A stretch of 64,000 nt of DNA, taken from contig NZ_CADFDB010000005.1 of assembly GCF_902832845.1 (NCBI RefSeq), positions 372,001 through 436,000 of the forward strand, read 5' to 3'. Below the pieces are notes generated by a model that had not been told where the DNA came from, ran no database searches, and saw only the letters and a program-made list of their open reading frames with translations. Origin of the DNA: Burkholderia metallica (lineage in GTDB: Bacteria > Pseudomonadota > Gammaproteobacteria > Burkholderiales > Burkholderiaceae). Position 1 is the first letter of the stretch; each line of letters opens with the position of its first letter. Both the position numbers and the translations under genes were made by a program. Positions 35,395 to 45,634 of this stretch are shown here, in pieces.

Positions 35395-35411
35395 CAGATG
35401 TCACGCATCTT
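35395..35411. promoter_or_regulatory. NsrR-like operator between hemoglobin and nsrR genes
   Basis: AGATG (35396-35400), 5 bases, CATCT (35406-35410). Read on the minus strand it is AAGATGCGTGACATCT, whose left arm equals the start of the E. coli NsrR half-site AAGATGCATTT. It lies 111 bases before the hemoglobin start and 125 bases before the regulator start. Confidence 0.55.
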
Positions 35412-35534
35412 ATTGCGTGCGCGCCATTCCGGCAATCCGGGGCCGCGGAACAGGGGCGCCGACCGGCTCCGTGCGCATCCCGATCGGTCCGGCTTACGTA
35501 TCCGGTACACGATCGATTTTTTCCGTATTCGCCC

Positions 35535-36050
35535 ATGAGACTCACCGACTACACCGACTATTCGCTGCGCGTGATGCTGTACCTTGCCGTGCGCGGCGAG
35601 GGACTCGCGACGATCCAGGAGATCTCGGACGCCTACGGCATCTCGAAGAACCATCTGATGAAAGTCGTCCAGCAGCTCGGCGAACTCGGGTGGGTCGACA
35701 CCGTGCGCGGCCGCAATGGCGGGCTGCGGCTGTTCCCCGAATCGCTGCGACTGACAGTCGGCGAGGTCGTGCGCGCAACCGAGAGCGATTTCGCGCTGGT
35801 CGGCTGCTTCTCGGCCGATGGCGAGGCGCGCGGCTGCGTGATCGAGCCGCAGTGCCGCCTCAAGGGCGTACTGGCCGCTGCGCGCGACGCGTTCTTCGCC
35901 GCACTCGACGGTCACACGATCGGCGAACTGGTCGAACCCGCTGCGCCGCTCGCGGCGTTGCTCGGCATCCATCCGCTCGTGCGCGTACCGGCCGCAGCGT
36001 CGCCTGAAGAGGCTGCCGTGCCCGCCGAGTCGCCGTCGAAGGCCGGCTGA
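35535..36050 (+). CDS. nsrR: Rrf2-family nitric-oxide-sensing repressor (NsrR)
   Basis: 171 residues. N-terminal winged helix MRLTDYTDYSLRVMLYLAVRGEGLATIQEISDAY matches NsrR closely. Three Cys for the Fe-S cluster are in place: C91, C101, C107 (VGCFSADGEARGCVIEPQC). NO destroys the cluster and relieves repression of NO-detoxification genes. The C-terminal tail after about residue 145 is Ala/Pro-rich and longer than usual. Divergent from the truncated hemoglobin gene, its probable target. Confidence 0.9.
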   Translation: MRLTDYTDYSLRVMLYLAVRGEGLATIQEISDAYGISKNHLMKVVQQLGELGWVDTVRGRNGGLRLFPESLRLTVGEVVRATESDFALVGCFSADGEARGCVIEPQCRLKGVLAAARDAFFAALDGHTIGELVEPAAPLAALLGIHPLVRVPAAASPEEAAVPAESPSKAG

Positions 36051-36146
36051 CACGCGCGCGCCGCACGCCGCGATCCGGCCAGGGCCGGTTCCCGGGCCGC
36101 GTCGAGCCGGTCCATCGATTTTTGCGCTGAATCAACCCGAATTTCG

Positions 36147-36174
36147 CTTGAAAGCCGCATAACCATCCTCATCT
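36147..36174 (+). promoter_or_regulatory. Heat-shock (sigma-32) promoter of clpB
   Basis: CTTGAA (36147-36152), 14-base spacer, CCTCATCT (36167-36174), which matches the sigma-32 consensus CTTGAA and CCCCATNT in all but one fixed position. 33 bases upstream of the clpB ATG. Confidence 0.8.
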
Positions 36175-36207
36175 TGGTGGTAATCGAAAATTGGAGGTCT
36201 CGACTAA

Positions 36208-38805
<2,598 letters not shown>

Positions 38806-38862
38806 TCGCCGGCTTCCGGCCATCGCCCCGCAGCCCCGCTTCGCGCCGGGCGTGCAAAAACG

Positions 38863-38886
38863 AACACCCCGCCTCGGCGGGGTGTT
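38863..38886. terminator. Bidirectional terminator between clpB and yidB
   Basis: AACACCCCGCC (38863-38873) pairs with GGCGGGGTGTT (38876-38886). Five A on the left (38856-38860) provide a U-run for the leftward yidB gene; the right flank TGCTT is weaker for clpB. Confidence 0.8.
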
Positions 38887-38917
38887 TGCTTATGGCGCGT
38901 CGCAACGACGCGGTGCG

Positions 38918-39355
38918 TCAGCCCTGCTTGTTGCCGCCGAACATGCCGGCGATCTGCGACAGCGAGCCGAGCACGTTCGACGGGTCGACCTGCGCCTGAC
39001 CGTCGGCCGGGACCGCGCCGTCCGGCGTCGCGTGGTTGACGACGTGCGGCAGCACCTGCGCGAGCACGGTCGAGGCCATCGCCGGATCGACGCCGAACTT
39101 GCTCGCGAGCGCGCCGATCGCGTCCGAGCCGAGCACGTTCTGCAGCGTGTCCGGCGAGATCGGCTGGTTCTGGCCGGTGCCGACCCACGAGCCGATGATG
39201 TCGCCGGCGCCGCCGGCCTTGAACTTCTCGATCAGGCCGTTCAGGCCACCCGGCTGGTTGTTGATGAATTCGAGCGCGGTCGTGATCAGCGCGCTTTGCG
39301 AGTTGCCGCCGGCCTGGCCGCCGAGCAGACCGCCAACGATGTCGAGGAGACCCAT
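38918..39355 (-). CDS. YidB-like DUF937 protein
   Basis: 145 residues. Starts MGLLDIVGGLLGGQAGG and carries the DUF937 core: ALEFINNQPGGLNGLIEKFKAGGAGDIIGSWVGTGQNQPISPDTLQNVLG. Small, Gly-rich and without a signal peptide, so probably cytoplasmic. The E. coli namesake YidB has no established function. Monocistronic, ending at the terminator at 38863-38886. Confidence 0.88.
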   Translation of the reverse strand: MGLLDIVGGLLGGQAGGNSQSALITTALEFINNQPGGLNGLIEKFKAGGAGDIIGSWVGTGQNQPISPDTLQNVLGSDAIGALASKFGVDPAMASTVLAQVLPHVVNHATPDGAVPADGQAQVDPSNVLGSLSQIAGMFGGNKQG

Positions 39356-39444
39356 GGTTCTTCACCTTTACCGATAAGGGCGTCACGCAGTGGACGCCCG
39401 TTTGAACGAATGCCGCGCGCACGCCGTCGCGCGCGCGGCGCACA

Positions 39445-40038
39445 TCAGGCGCCCGACGCCGTGGCGGCGGAGGCGGCCTTGTCCTTCTTGCTCTTCTTCT
39501 TCGAACCCTTCGTCGCCTTCGTCGACGACGCCGCGGCCGGTGCGCTCGCACCCGCATCGGCGGACGCCGCTGCGGCCGCGGCCGCTTTTTCCTTCTTCGT
39601 CATGCGCTTGGCCTTGGCCGGCTTCGCCGCCGCATCCGGCGCGCTTGCCGCCGGCGCAGTGGCCGTCGTGCCGGCCGTCGCGGTCGTGGACGTCGACGCC
39701 GTACCGGCCGACGTGGTGGCCGACGTCGTCGCGGCCGGCTTCGACAGCTTCACGCCCTTCGGCGGCGTCGCCGAGCCGCCGATCGTCAGACCGTTTTCCT
39801 CGAGATGCCCGACCGACTTCGTGCCGAGGCCCTTCACGCGATTCGCGAGATCGTCCGCGTCCTTGAACGGGCCGTTCTTGGTGCGTTCGTCGATGATCGC
39901 CTTCGACTTCACGGGCCCGAGACCCTTCACGGATTCGAGCGCGGCCTGGTCGGCCGTGTTGACTTCGACGGCCGCGGCAAGACCTGCGGCGAGCGACAGC
40001 GATAGCGCGACGAACAACATCAGCAGCTTTTTCAGCAT
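39445..40038 (-). CDS. Exported helix-hairpin-helix (ComEA-like) protein with Lys/Ala-rich tail
   Basis: 197 residues from the ATG at 40038. Signal peptide MLKKLLMLFVALSLSLAAGLAAA, then one ComEA-type (HhH)2 domain (about residues 24-85: VNTADQAALESVKGLGPVKSKAIIDERTKNGPF), which binds DNA backbone without sequence preference. The remaining about 100 residues are Thr/Ala/Ser-rich and end in a very basic block (KGSKKKSKKDK). ComEA homologues take up DNA in the periplasm; the basic tail could add DNA or cell-wall binding (inference). No other competence gene is nearby, and many beta-proteobacterial HhH proteins of this sort are unstudied. Confidence 0.82.
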   Translation of the reverse strand: MLKKLLMLFVALSLSLAAGLAAAVEVNTADQAALESVKGLGPVKSKAIIDERTKNGPFKDADDLANRVKGLGTKSVGHLEENGLTIGGSATPPKGVKLSKPAATTSATTSAGTASTSTTATAGTTATAPAASAPDAAAKPAKAKRMTKKEKAAAAAAASADAGASAPAAASSTKATKGSKKKSKKDKAASAATASGA

Positions 40039-40283
40039 GGCAAAGGCTCCCTGGTTCTGACGGATGAATGGTTGTTGCAACGGACGGCGGGGCGAGACCT
40101 GGCCGGGCGTCGCCGTTAAGCATAGGACAAATGCGTGCCCTTTTTAAGACAAGCTGACCGAATCTTGCTGAAGGCTTGCGGCGCTGTAAAGACCGAAACC
40201 CGCGCCGGCACGTGATTTTGACCATTCTTTACGGTGTCGCCGGGCAGTCGCCGACGAATGTCGCACTGGCCGTTCGATAGCGC

Positions 40284-40314
40284 TTGACTTAGAGTGAACT
40301 CTAACTCCTAACCT
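40284..40314 (+). promoter_or_regulatory. MerR-type promoter/operator of the merR-CMD operon
   Basis: TTGACT (40284-40289), 19-base spacer, TAACCT (40309-40314): the overlong spacer typical of MerR-controlled promoters. The spacer holds a perfect dyad TTAGAGT-GA-ACTCTAA (40289-40304). It lies directly before the merR gene, so autoregulation is likely. Confidence 0.75.
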
Positions 40315-40324
40315 TGTTCCTGCC

Positions 40325-40786
40325 ATGTCGAAAACCGTATCCCAACCTTCCTCCGCCGGCCCGCTGACGATCGGTCAGGTCGCCGAAACGACCGGCTTGT
40401 CGACGCATACGCTGCGGTACTACGAGCAGGCCGGCCTGCTGCGTGCGATTTCGCGCACGGCGGCCGGACACCGGCTCTATGCGCCGGCCGACCTCGACTG
40501 GCTGGCCTTCGTGATGCGCCTGAAGGCGACCGGCATGCCGATCGCGCAGATGCAGGCGTTCGCGGCACTGCGCGCGCAGGGAGAGCCGACCTTCGGCGCG
40601 CGGCGCGATCTGCTGGTCGCGCATCGCGACGCGGTGCGCGCGCATATCGCGGAGCTGCAGGCGAGCCTCGACGCGATCAGCGACAAGATCGCGTACTACG
40701 AGGCACAGGAACGGGATACGGCGCGACGGGCCCACCCCTCTCACGCTTTATCGGAACAGGACGGACATCATGGAACGACTCGTTGA
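40325..40786 (+). CDS. MerR-family transcriptional regulator
   Basis: 153 residues. Helix-turn-helix LTIGQVAETTGLSTHTLRYYEQAGLL with the invariant RYYE, then a coiled-coil dimer helix (about 95-130). There is no Cys-based metal site at the C-terminus, so it senses something other than heavy metals; NmlR/AdhR-like members answer to aldehydes and related stress. Its last 17 bases overlap the start of the carboxymuconolactone-decarboxylase-family gene, giving a two-gene operon under the operator at 40284-40314. Confidence 0.9.
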   Translation: MSKTVSQPSSAGPLTIGQVAETTGLSTHTLRYYEQAGLLRAISRTAAGHRLYAPADLDWLAFVMRLKATGMPIAQMQAFAALRAQGEPTFGARRDLLVAHRDAVRAHIAELQASLDAISDKIAYYEAQERDTARRAHPSHALSEQDGHHGTTR

Positions 40787-41204
40787 AGATCGCTACACGC
40801 GCGGCTGGAACAAACTGAAGGAAATCGACGGTGAGGTGGGCGAGCGGGTGATTGCGGCGCTGGCGCCGATCGCGCCGGATTTCGGGCGGCTCCTGGTCGA
40901 ATTCAGCTTCGGCGACATCTACAGCCGGCCGCAGCTCGACCTGAGAGCGCGCGAAATCGCGACGATCGCGGCGCTGGCCGCGCTCGGCAACGCGCAGCCG
41001 CAGTTGAAGGTGCATATCGAGGCCGCGCTGAACGTCGGCTGCACGCGCGACGAGATCGTCGAGATCTTCATGCAGATGGCCGTGTACGCGGGGATGCCGG
41101 CCGCGCTCAACGCGCTGTTCGCCGCGCACGAGGTGTTCACGCGGCGCGACGAAGCGGCCGGCCACGCGGCGCACGCAGGCGAAACGGCCGGGCAGCCCGG
41201 ATGA
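40770..41204 (+). CDS. Carboxymuconolactone decarboxylase-family protein
   Basis: 144 residues with the AhpD-like all-helical fold: the core SRPQLDLRAREIATIAALAALGNAQPQLKVHIEAALNVGCTRDEIVEIFMQM is the family signature. It has one Cys in that segment and no CxxC, so it is not an AhpD-type peroxidase partner. Substrate unknown; most such orphan members are not true gamma-carboxymuconolactone decarboxylases. Overlap with the MerR gene and the shared promoter suggest a stress- or aldehyde-responsive enzyme (inference). Confidence 0.88.
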   Translation: MERLVEDRYTRGWNKLKEIDGEVGERVIAALAPIAPDFGRLLVEFSFGDIYSRPQLDLRAREIATIAALAALGNAQPQLKVHIEAALNVGCTRDEIVEIFMQMAVYAGMPAALNALFAAHEVFTRRDEAAGHAAHAGETAGQPG

Positions 41205-41223
41205 CGACGCACGCGCGTGCGCG

Positions 41224-43140
41224 TCACGCGCGGTGCGGCGCAACGATCCGGTGCTTCGCGATGCGCCGGTACAGCGTCGCGCGCGAGATGCCGAGCGCCT
41301 GCGCGGCCGCGTCGGGCCGCCAGCGGTGCGCGGTGAGCGCCGCGACGATGCGGCCGCGTTCGTCGTCGGGCAGCGCGCCGGGCGCGACGCCGCCGAGCTG
41401 CGCGGCGATATCGGCCGGCAGGTCGTGCCGCGTCACGCGCGCGGCGTCGCACACCGCGCACGCATAGCGCAGCACGTTGCGCAACTGCCGCACGTTGCCG
41501 GGCCACGCATACGCGGCGAGCTGTTCGGCGAGCGTCGCATCGAGCGTCAGCACGTGGCCGGTGGCCTGCGCTTCCTCGGCGAAGACGGCGGCAATCACGT
41601 CGCGCACGTCGGCGCGTTCGCGCAGCGGCGGCAGCTCGAACGTCGCGCCGCTCAGCCGGTAGTACAGATCCTCGCGGAACGCGCCGTCGGCCACCATGCG
41701 CGCGAGATCGCGGTGTGTCGCACAGATCACGTCGAGATCGACGCGCACGGGCGTATCGCTGCCGAGCGGCACGACTTCGCCGTCGGCGAGCACGCGCAAC
41801 AGGCGCGTCTGCAGCGCGAGCGGCATGTCGCCGATTTCGTCGAGGAACAGCGTGCCGCCGTCGGCGAGCGCGATCTTGCCGCGCGCGCCGTGCTTGCGTG
41901 CGCCGGTAAACGCGCCGGCCGCATAGCCGAACAGTTCGCTTTCGATCAGCGCTTCCGGCAGCGCGCCGCAGTTGACCGCGACGAACGGCCTCGCGCGCCG
42001 CGCACCGGCGTCGTGAATCGCACGCGCGAACACTTCCTTGCCCGCACCGGTTTCGCCGAGCACGAGAATCGGCAGCCGCTTGCTCGCGACCCGCAGCGCG
42101 AGTTCGGCCTGCTGCGCGATGCGCGCGTCGCTGCTGTGCAGGAACGGCGTCAGCGCGCCGACGTGACGTTGCGCGGTGCCTGGGCGGCGCGACGCGGTGC
42201 CGGGCTCGCGGCCCGTGCGCCGTAGCGGCGCACGCAGCCGCGCGTAGAGCGGCGCACCGGTCGCGCGCAAGCGCAGCGCGACGATCGCGTCGAGCCGCGC
42301 GGCATCGCGCAGCGGCATCTCGGTCGCGTCGAAGATCTCGTCGATATGGCGCGGTTCGCGCAGTGCCGGCAGCGCATCGCGCGCCTGCCGGTTCGCGGCG
42401 ACGATGTTGCCGCATTCGTCGAACGCGATCAGCCACTCGGGCTGCGCTTCGACGTAGTGACGGTTCGGATGCCCGAACAAGATCCAGTGCTGCGCGGTGC
42501 TGTGCACGAAATAGCCGTCCTCGATCAGCGCCGCGCTCTGCCGCACGAGCTGATAGACGAGCCGCTGGCTGTCGCGGCCGTCGGGCGAATGAACGGCCGA
42601 CGCGTCGAGCACGCCGATCAGCTCGCCGCCCGGCGAGAAGATCGGCGCCGCGCTGCAGGTGAGCGTCGTGAACGCCGCGCGAAAGTGATCGGTCTTGTGC
42701 ACGGTGATCGGCGCGAGATCGGTCAGCACGTTCGCGACGCCGCACGTGCCTTCCTCGCTTTCCGACCAGCACGAGCCGATGTGCAGCCCCGCATGGCGGA
42801 AGTCGTTGCGGCGCTCGCGGTCGATCCGGTAGTCGATCGTCACCCCATGGGCGTCGGTCAGCATCACGCAGTAGTCGGCCACGCGGATCATGTCGTGCAG
42901 CCGCGTCAGGCACTGGCCCGACGCGCGCAGGAACGCCTCTTCCTTGTCGCGCACTTCGCGCAGCTCGGCCGCGGTCAGCACGCGCGGGCCGATCGACGAA
43001 GCGGGGTCGAGACGGTAGCGCTCCAGCGACCGTTGCCACGACGACACGAGACGCGTGGATTCGGCCGGCGCGGGCAGGCGTCCGGCGAGCGCGCCGAGCA
43101 CACGGTCGGCGTGCTGGGCCTGGGGGACGGCGTAGGGCAT
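41224..43140 (-). CDS. acoR: Sigma-54-dependent activator of acetoin catabolism (AcoR)
   Basis: 638 residues from the ATG at 43140. N-terminal GAF-like sensor region (about 70-210, with [21 protein letters not shown]), AAA+ domain with Walker A GETGAGKE near residue 361 and the sigma-54 contact motif GAFTGA near 407. A C-terminal Fis-type helix-turn-helix ([31 protein letters not shown]) follows. There is no receiver domain, so it binds its effector directly, acetoin or acetaldehyde in known AcoR. It is divergent from the aco operon, whose promoter has a matching sigma-54 site. Confidence 0.92.
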   Translation of the reverse strand: MPYAVPQAQHADRVLGALAGRLPAPAESTRLVSSWQRSLERYRLDPASSIGPRVLTAAELREVRDKEEAFLRASGQCLTRLHDMIRVADYCVMLTDAHGVTIDYRIDRERRNDFRHAGLHIGSCWSESEEGTCGVANVLTDLAPITVHKTDHFRAAFTTLTCSAAPIFSPGGELIGVLDASAVHSPDGRDSQRLVYQLVRQSAALIEDGYFVHSTAQHWILFGHPNRHYVEAQPEWLIAFDECGNIVAANRQARDALPALREPRHIDEIFDATEMPLRDAARLDAIVALRLRATGAPLYARLRAPLRRTGREPGTASRRPGTAQRHVGALTPFLHSSDARIAQQAELALRVASKRLPILVLGETGAGKEVFARAIHDAGARRARPFVAVNCGALPEALIESELFGYAAGAFTGARKHGARGKIALADGGTLFLDEIGDMPLALQTRLLRVLADGEVVPLGSDTPVRVDLDVICATHRDLARMVADGAFREDLYYRLSGATFELPPLRERADVRDVIAAVFAEEAQATGHVLTLDATLAEQLAAYAWPGNVRQLRNVLRYACAVCDAARVTRHDLPADIAAQLGGVAPGALPDDERGRIVAALTAHRWRPDAAAQALGISRATLYRRIAKHRIVAPHRA

Positions 43141-43232
43141 GGTCGGCTCCGGTTCCGTACGGCGGGGAATGCGATGTTCTTGTAGCACATCCCGTTCGAC
43201 GGATCACATTGCATCGCAGCACGCGGCGCGCA

Positions 43233-43248
43233 TGAGACGTTCGTCTCA
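43233..43248. promoter_or_regulatory. Candidate AcoR enhancer site 1
   Basis: Perfect palindrome TGAGACG-TT-CGTCTCA, centred about 295 bases before the sigma-54 -24 box and 100 bases before the acoR start. Suits binding of an enhancer-binding protein dimer (inference). Confidence 0.6.
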
Positions 43249-43260
43249 CCGGTATCGCGG

Positions 43261-43282
43261 GCGTCTCGTGTCGTTGAGACGC
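43261..43282. promoter_or_regulatory. Candidate AcoR enhancer site 2
   Basis: GCGTCTC (43261-43267) and GAGACGC (43276-43282) with 8 bases between. Same half-site as site 1 in the opposite order of arms; centre to centre the two sites are about 31 bases (three helical turns) apart. Confidence 0.5.
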
Positions 43283-43527
43283 GTGCATGGGCGACAGGCG
43301 GCGCGCGACCGGCACGGCGCCGCACGCGCCGCGCCGCGCTACCGCGGGCTTTGCGCGCGCAACGGCGCACGCGCGCCGGCGGCGCGACGGCCGTTTCGTC
43401 GCCTCGACGATGTGAGACGCGCGGACCGCACGGCTGCGCGCTTCGTCCCCCCCGGCCGCGATCCGGGCGCGCCGGCACACGCGCCCCGTCAGCATTCACG
43501 AGGGTTTCACGGTCATCGCATGCACGG

Positions 43528-43543
43528 TGGCACGCCGCTTGCA
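43528..43543 (+). promoter_or_regulatory. Sigma-54 promoter of the aco operon
   Basis: TGGCACG-CCGC-TTGCA: exact match to the -24/-12 consensus (GG at -24, GC at -12) with correct spacing. Transcription should begin near 43554, leaving a leader of about 120 bases before acoX. Confidence 0.92.
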
Positions 43544-43674
43544 GAGAGGGAGGGCAGGTCGGCGCGGTCGCGTCGACGACGACGATCCGCGGCCCGGCGA
43601 TGGCAGCGGACGAGACAGGCAGGGCCGCGGCGCACGCATGCGCGGCGGCTGGCCCACTGGATGGAGACGAACCC

Positions 43675-44733
43675 GTGACGATGCCCGTTACCGTCGGCGT
43701 GATCGCGAACCCCGCATCGGGGCGCGACATCCGCCGCCTCACGACGCATGCCTCCGTGTTTCCGACGGCAGAGAAGGCGAACATGATCGTGCGCCTGCTG
43801 GCCGGCCTCGGCGCGATGGGCGTCGAACGCGTGCTGACGCTGCGCGACCGGACCGGCATCGCGACGCTGCTGCTGCGCGCGCTCGACACGCATCGTGCGG
43901 TCGCGCCGCATGAGCGCTGGCCGCAGGTCGAATTCGTCGACCTGCCGATCACCGATACCGTGGCCGACACGCAGGCCGGCGCTGCCTACCTGCACCGGAT
44001 GGAAGTCGCGCTGATCGTCGTGCTCGGCGGCGACGGCACCCATCGCGCGGTGGCCGCGCACTGCGGCGCGACGCCGCTCGTCGCACTGTCCACCGGCACC
44101 AACAACGCGTTTCCCGAGCATCGCGAAGCCACCGTCGCCGGTGTCGCGGCAGGACTCGCCGCGACCGGCGCGGTGCCGGCGGACGTCGCGTTCACGCGCA
44201 ACAAGCGGCTCGTCGTGCGCTGCGTGGCGGGTACGCAGCCGGGGCGCGAGGAAATCGCGCTCGTCGACGTGTGCGCCGCGCGGCAGCGCTTCATCGGTGC
44301 GCGCGCGATCTCGGGGTCCGACGATATCGAGTCGCTTTACCTGACGTTCGCGGAACCGGACGGGATCGGCCTGTCCGCGCTCGGCGGCGCGTGGGCGCCG
44401 CTCGAACGCAGTGCGCCGCACGGGCTCGCGATGCGTTTCGCCGGTGAAGGCAAGACGGCCGGCACGCCGCTCGTCGCGCCGATTGCGCCGGGCCGCGTCG
44501 ATCGCGTCGTGATGCGCAGTTGCGAGCGGCTCGAGCCGGACGCGTGGCAGACGATCCCGTTCGAGCGCGGCACGCTCGCGTTCGACGGCGAACGCGAGAT
44601 CGAGGTCGCGCGCGGCGATTGTTACGAGATCTCGCTCGACTGGCGCGGGCCGTTGACGGTCGACGTCGGCCGCACGCTGCGCTACGCATCGTCGCGGCAA
44701 CTGCTGCGCGATGCCGGCACGTGGCACGCGTGA
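43675..44733 (+). CDS. acoX: Acetoin catabolism protein AcoX (NAD kinase-like)
   Basis: 352 residues from the GTG at 43675, chosen because GGAG sits eight bases upstream; an ATG two codons later is the alternative. The chain has the ATP-NAD kinase/diacylglycerol-kinase-type nucleotide motif VVLGGDGTHRAVA and STGTNNAFPEHRE. AcoX is encoded in many aco operons, yet is not a subunit of the acetoin dehydrogenase complex and its reaction is unproven. First gene after the sigma-54 promoter; the 59-base gap to the SDR gene has no terminator. Confidence 0.88.
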   Translation: MTMPVTVGVIANPASGRDIRRLTTHASVFPTAEKANMIVRLLAGLGAMGVERVLTLRDRTGIATLLLRALDTHRAVAPHERWPQVEFVDLPITDTVADTQAGAAYLHRMEVALIVVLGGDGTHRAVAAHCGATPLVALSTGTNNAFPEHREATVAGVAAGLAATGAVPADVAFTRNKRLVVRCVAGTQPGREEIALVDVCAARQRFIGARAISGSDDIESLYLTFAEPDGIGLSALGGAWAPLERSAPHGLAMRFAGEGKTAGTPLVAPIAPGRVDRVVMRSCERLEPDAWQTIPFERGTLAFDGEREIEVARGDCYEISLDWRGPLTVDVGRTLRYASSRQLLRDAGTWHA

Positions 44734-44792
44734 GCGACGGCGTTCCCGCAAGAAATTTCGATATCCATAACGATCATCAAGGAGACATCGCA

Positions 44793-45557
44793 ATGACAGT
44801 TTCACTCGAAGGACAGGTCGCCATCGTCACGGGCGGCGCGCGCGGCATCGGCCGCGGCATTGCGCTGACGCTCGCCGGCGCGGGCGCCGACATCCTGCTG
44901 GCCGACCTGCTCGACGCCACCGCGCGCGAGGTGCGCGCACTCGGCCGCCGGGCCGCGGTCGCGAAGGTCGACGTCACGCAGGCCGCACAGGTCGACGCGA
45001 TGGTCGCACAGGCGCTCGCCGAACTCGGTCGGCTCGACATTCTCGTGAATTGCGCGGGCGTGATCAGCATTCATCCGGTCGGCGAGCTGAGCGAGCGCGA
45101 CTGGGATGTCGTGATGGACGTGAACGCGAAGGGCACGTTCCTCGGCTGCCGCGCGGCGCTCGCGCCGCTGAAGGCGCAGGGCCGCGGCCGGATCATCAAC
45201 GTCGCGTCGATCGCCGGCAAGGAAGGCTTTCCGAATCTCGCGCATTACAGCGCGTCGAAATTCGCGGTCGTCGGTTTCACGAACGCGCTCGCGAAGGAGG
45301 TCGCGCGCGACGGCGTGACCGTCAACGCGATCTGCCCCGGCATCGTGCGTACCGACATGTGGGACCGGCTGTCCGACGCGTGGAAGGCCGACGGCGAATC
45401 GGTCGAGGCGTCGTGGCAGCGGCACCAGCTGACGCTGATACCGCAGGGGCGCGCGCAGACGCCGAAAGACATGGGCCGGCTCGCGCTGTTCTTCGCGACG
45501 ATGGACAACGTGACGGGCCAGGCCGTGAACGTCGACGGCGGCTTCACGTTCCACTGA
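44793..45557 (+). CDS. Short-chain dehydrogenase, probable acetoin/diacetyl or butanediol reductase
   Basis: 254 residues from the ATG at 44793, AAGGAGAC upstream. Classical SDR: NAD-binding VTGGARGIGRGIAL, NAG-equivalent VNCAGVIS, catalytic YSASK and a C-terminal NVDGGFTFH. The setting between acoX and acoA suggests it feeds acetoin into the operon, for example by oxidising 2,3-butanediol or reducing diacetyl; substrate and direction are inference. Longer upstream readings overlap acoX and lack homology. Confidence 0.88.
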   Translation: MTVSLEGQVAIVTGGARGIGRGIALTLAGAGADILLADLLDATAREVRALGRRAAVAKVDVTQAAQVDAMVAQALAELGRLDILVNCAGVISIHPVGELSERDWDVVMDVNAKGTFLGCRAALAPLKAQGRGRIINVASIAGKEGFPNLAHYSASKFAVVGFTNALAKEVARDGVTVNAICPGIVRTDMWDRLSDAWKADGESVEASWQRHQLTLIPQGRAQTPKDMGRLALFFATMDNVTGQAVNVDGGFTFH

Positions 45558-45634
45558 CGGCCATAGGCCGTGCAATCCGCCGCCACGGCCCGGCCGCGGC
45601 GGCATTCGCAGTCAGACCTACTCAGGAGACACAC

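Larger units (their letters stand above)
43141..43674. other. 534-base acoR-acoX intergenic control region
   Basis: No real gene; the open frames here are GC-driven. It holds the sigma-54 promoter (43528-43543) and, 245-310 bases upstream of it, two dyads built on GAGACG (43233-43248 and 43261-43282), plus a single GAGACGC at 43414-43420. Confidence 0.75.

Noticed and set aside
41201-43185. Plus-strand frames opposite acoR
   Set aside because: Antisense shadows of acoR with no homology; the acoR reading frame contains all expected domains.
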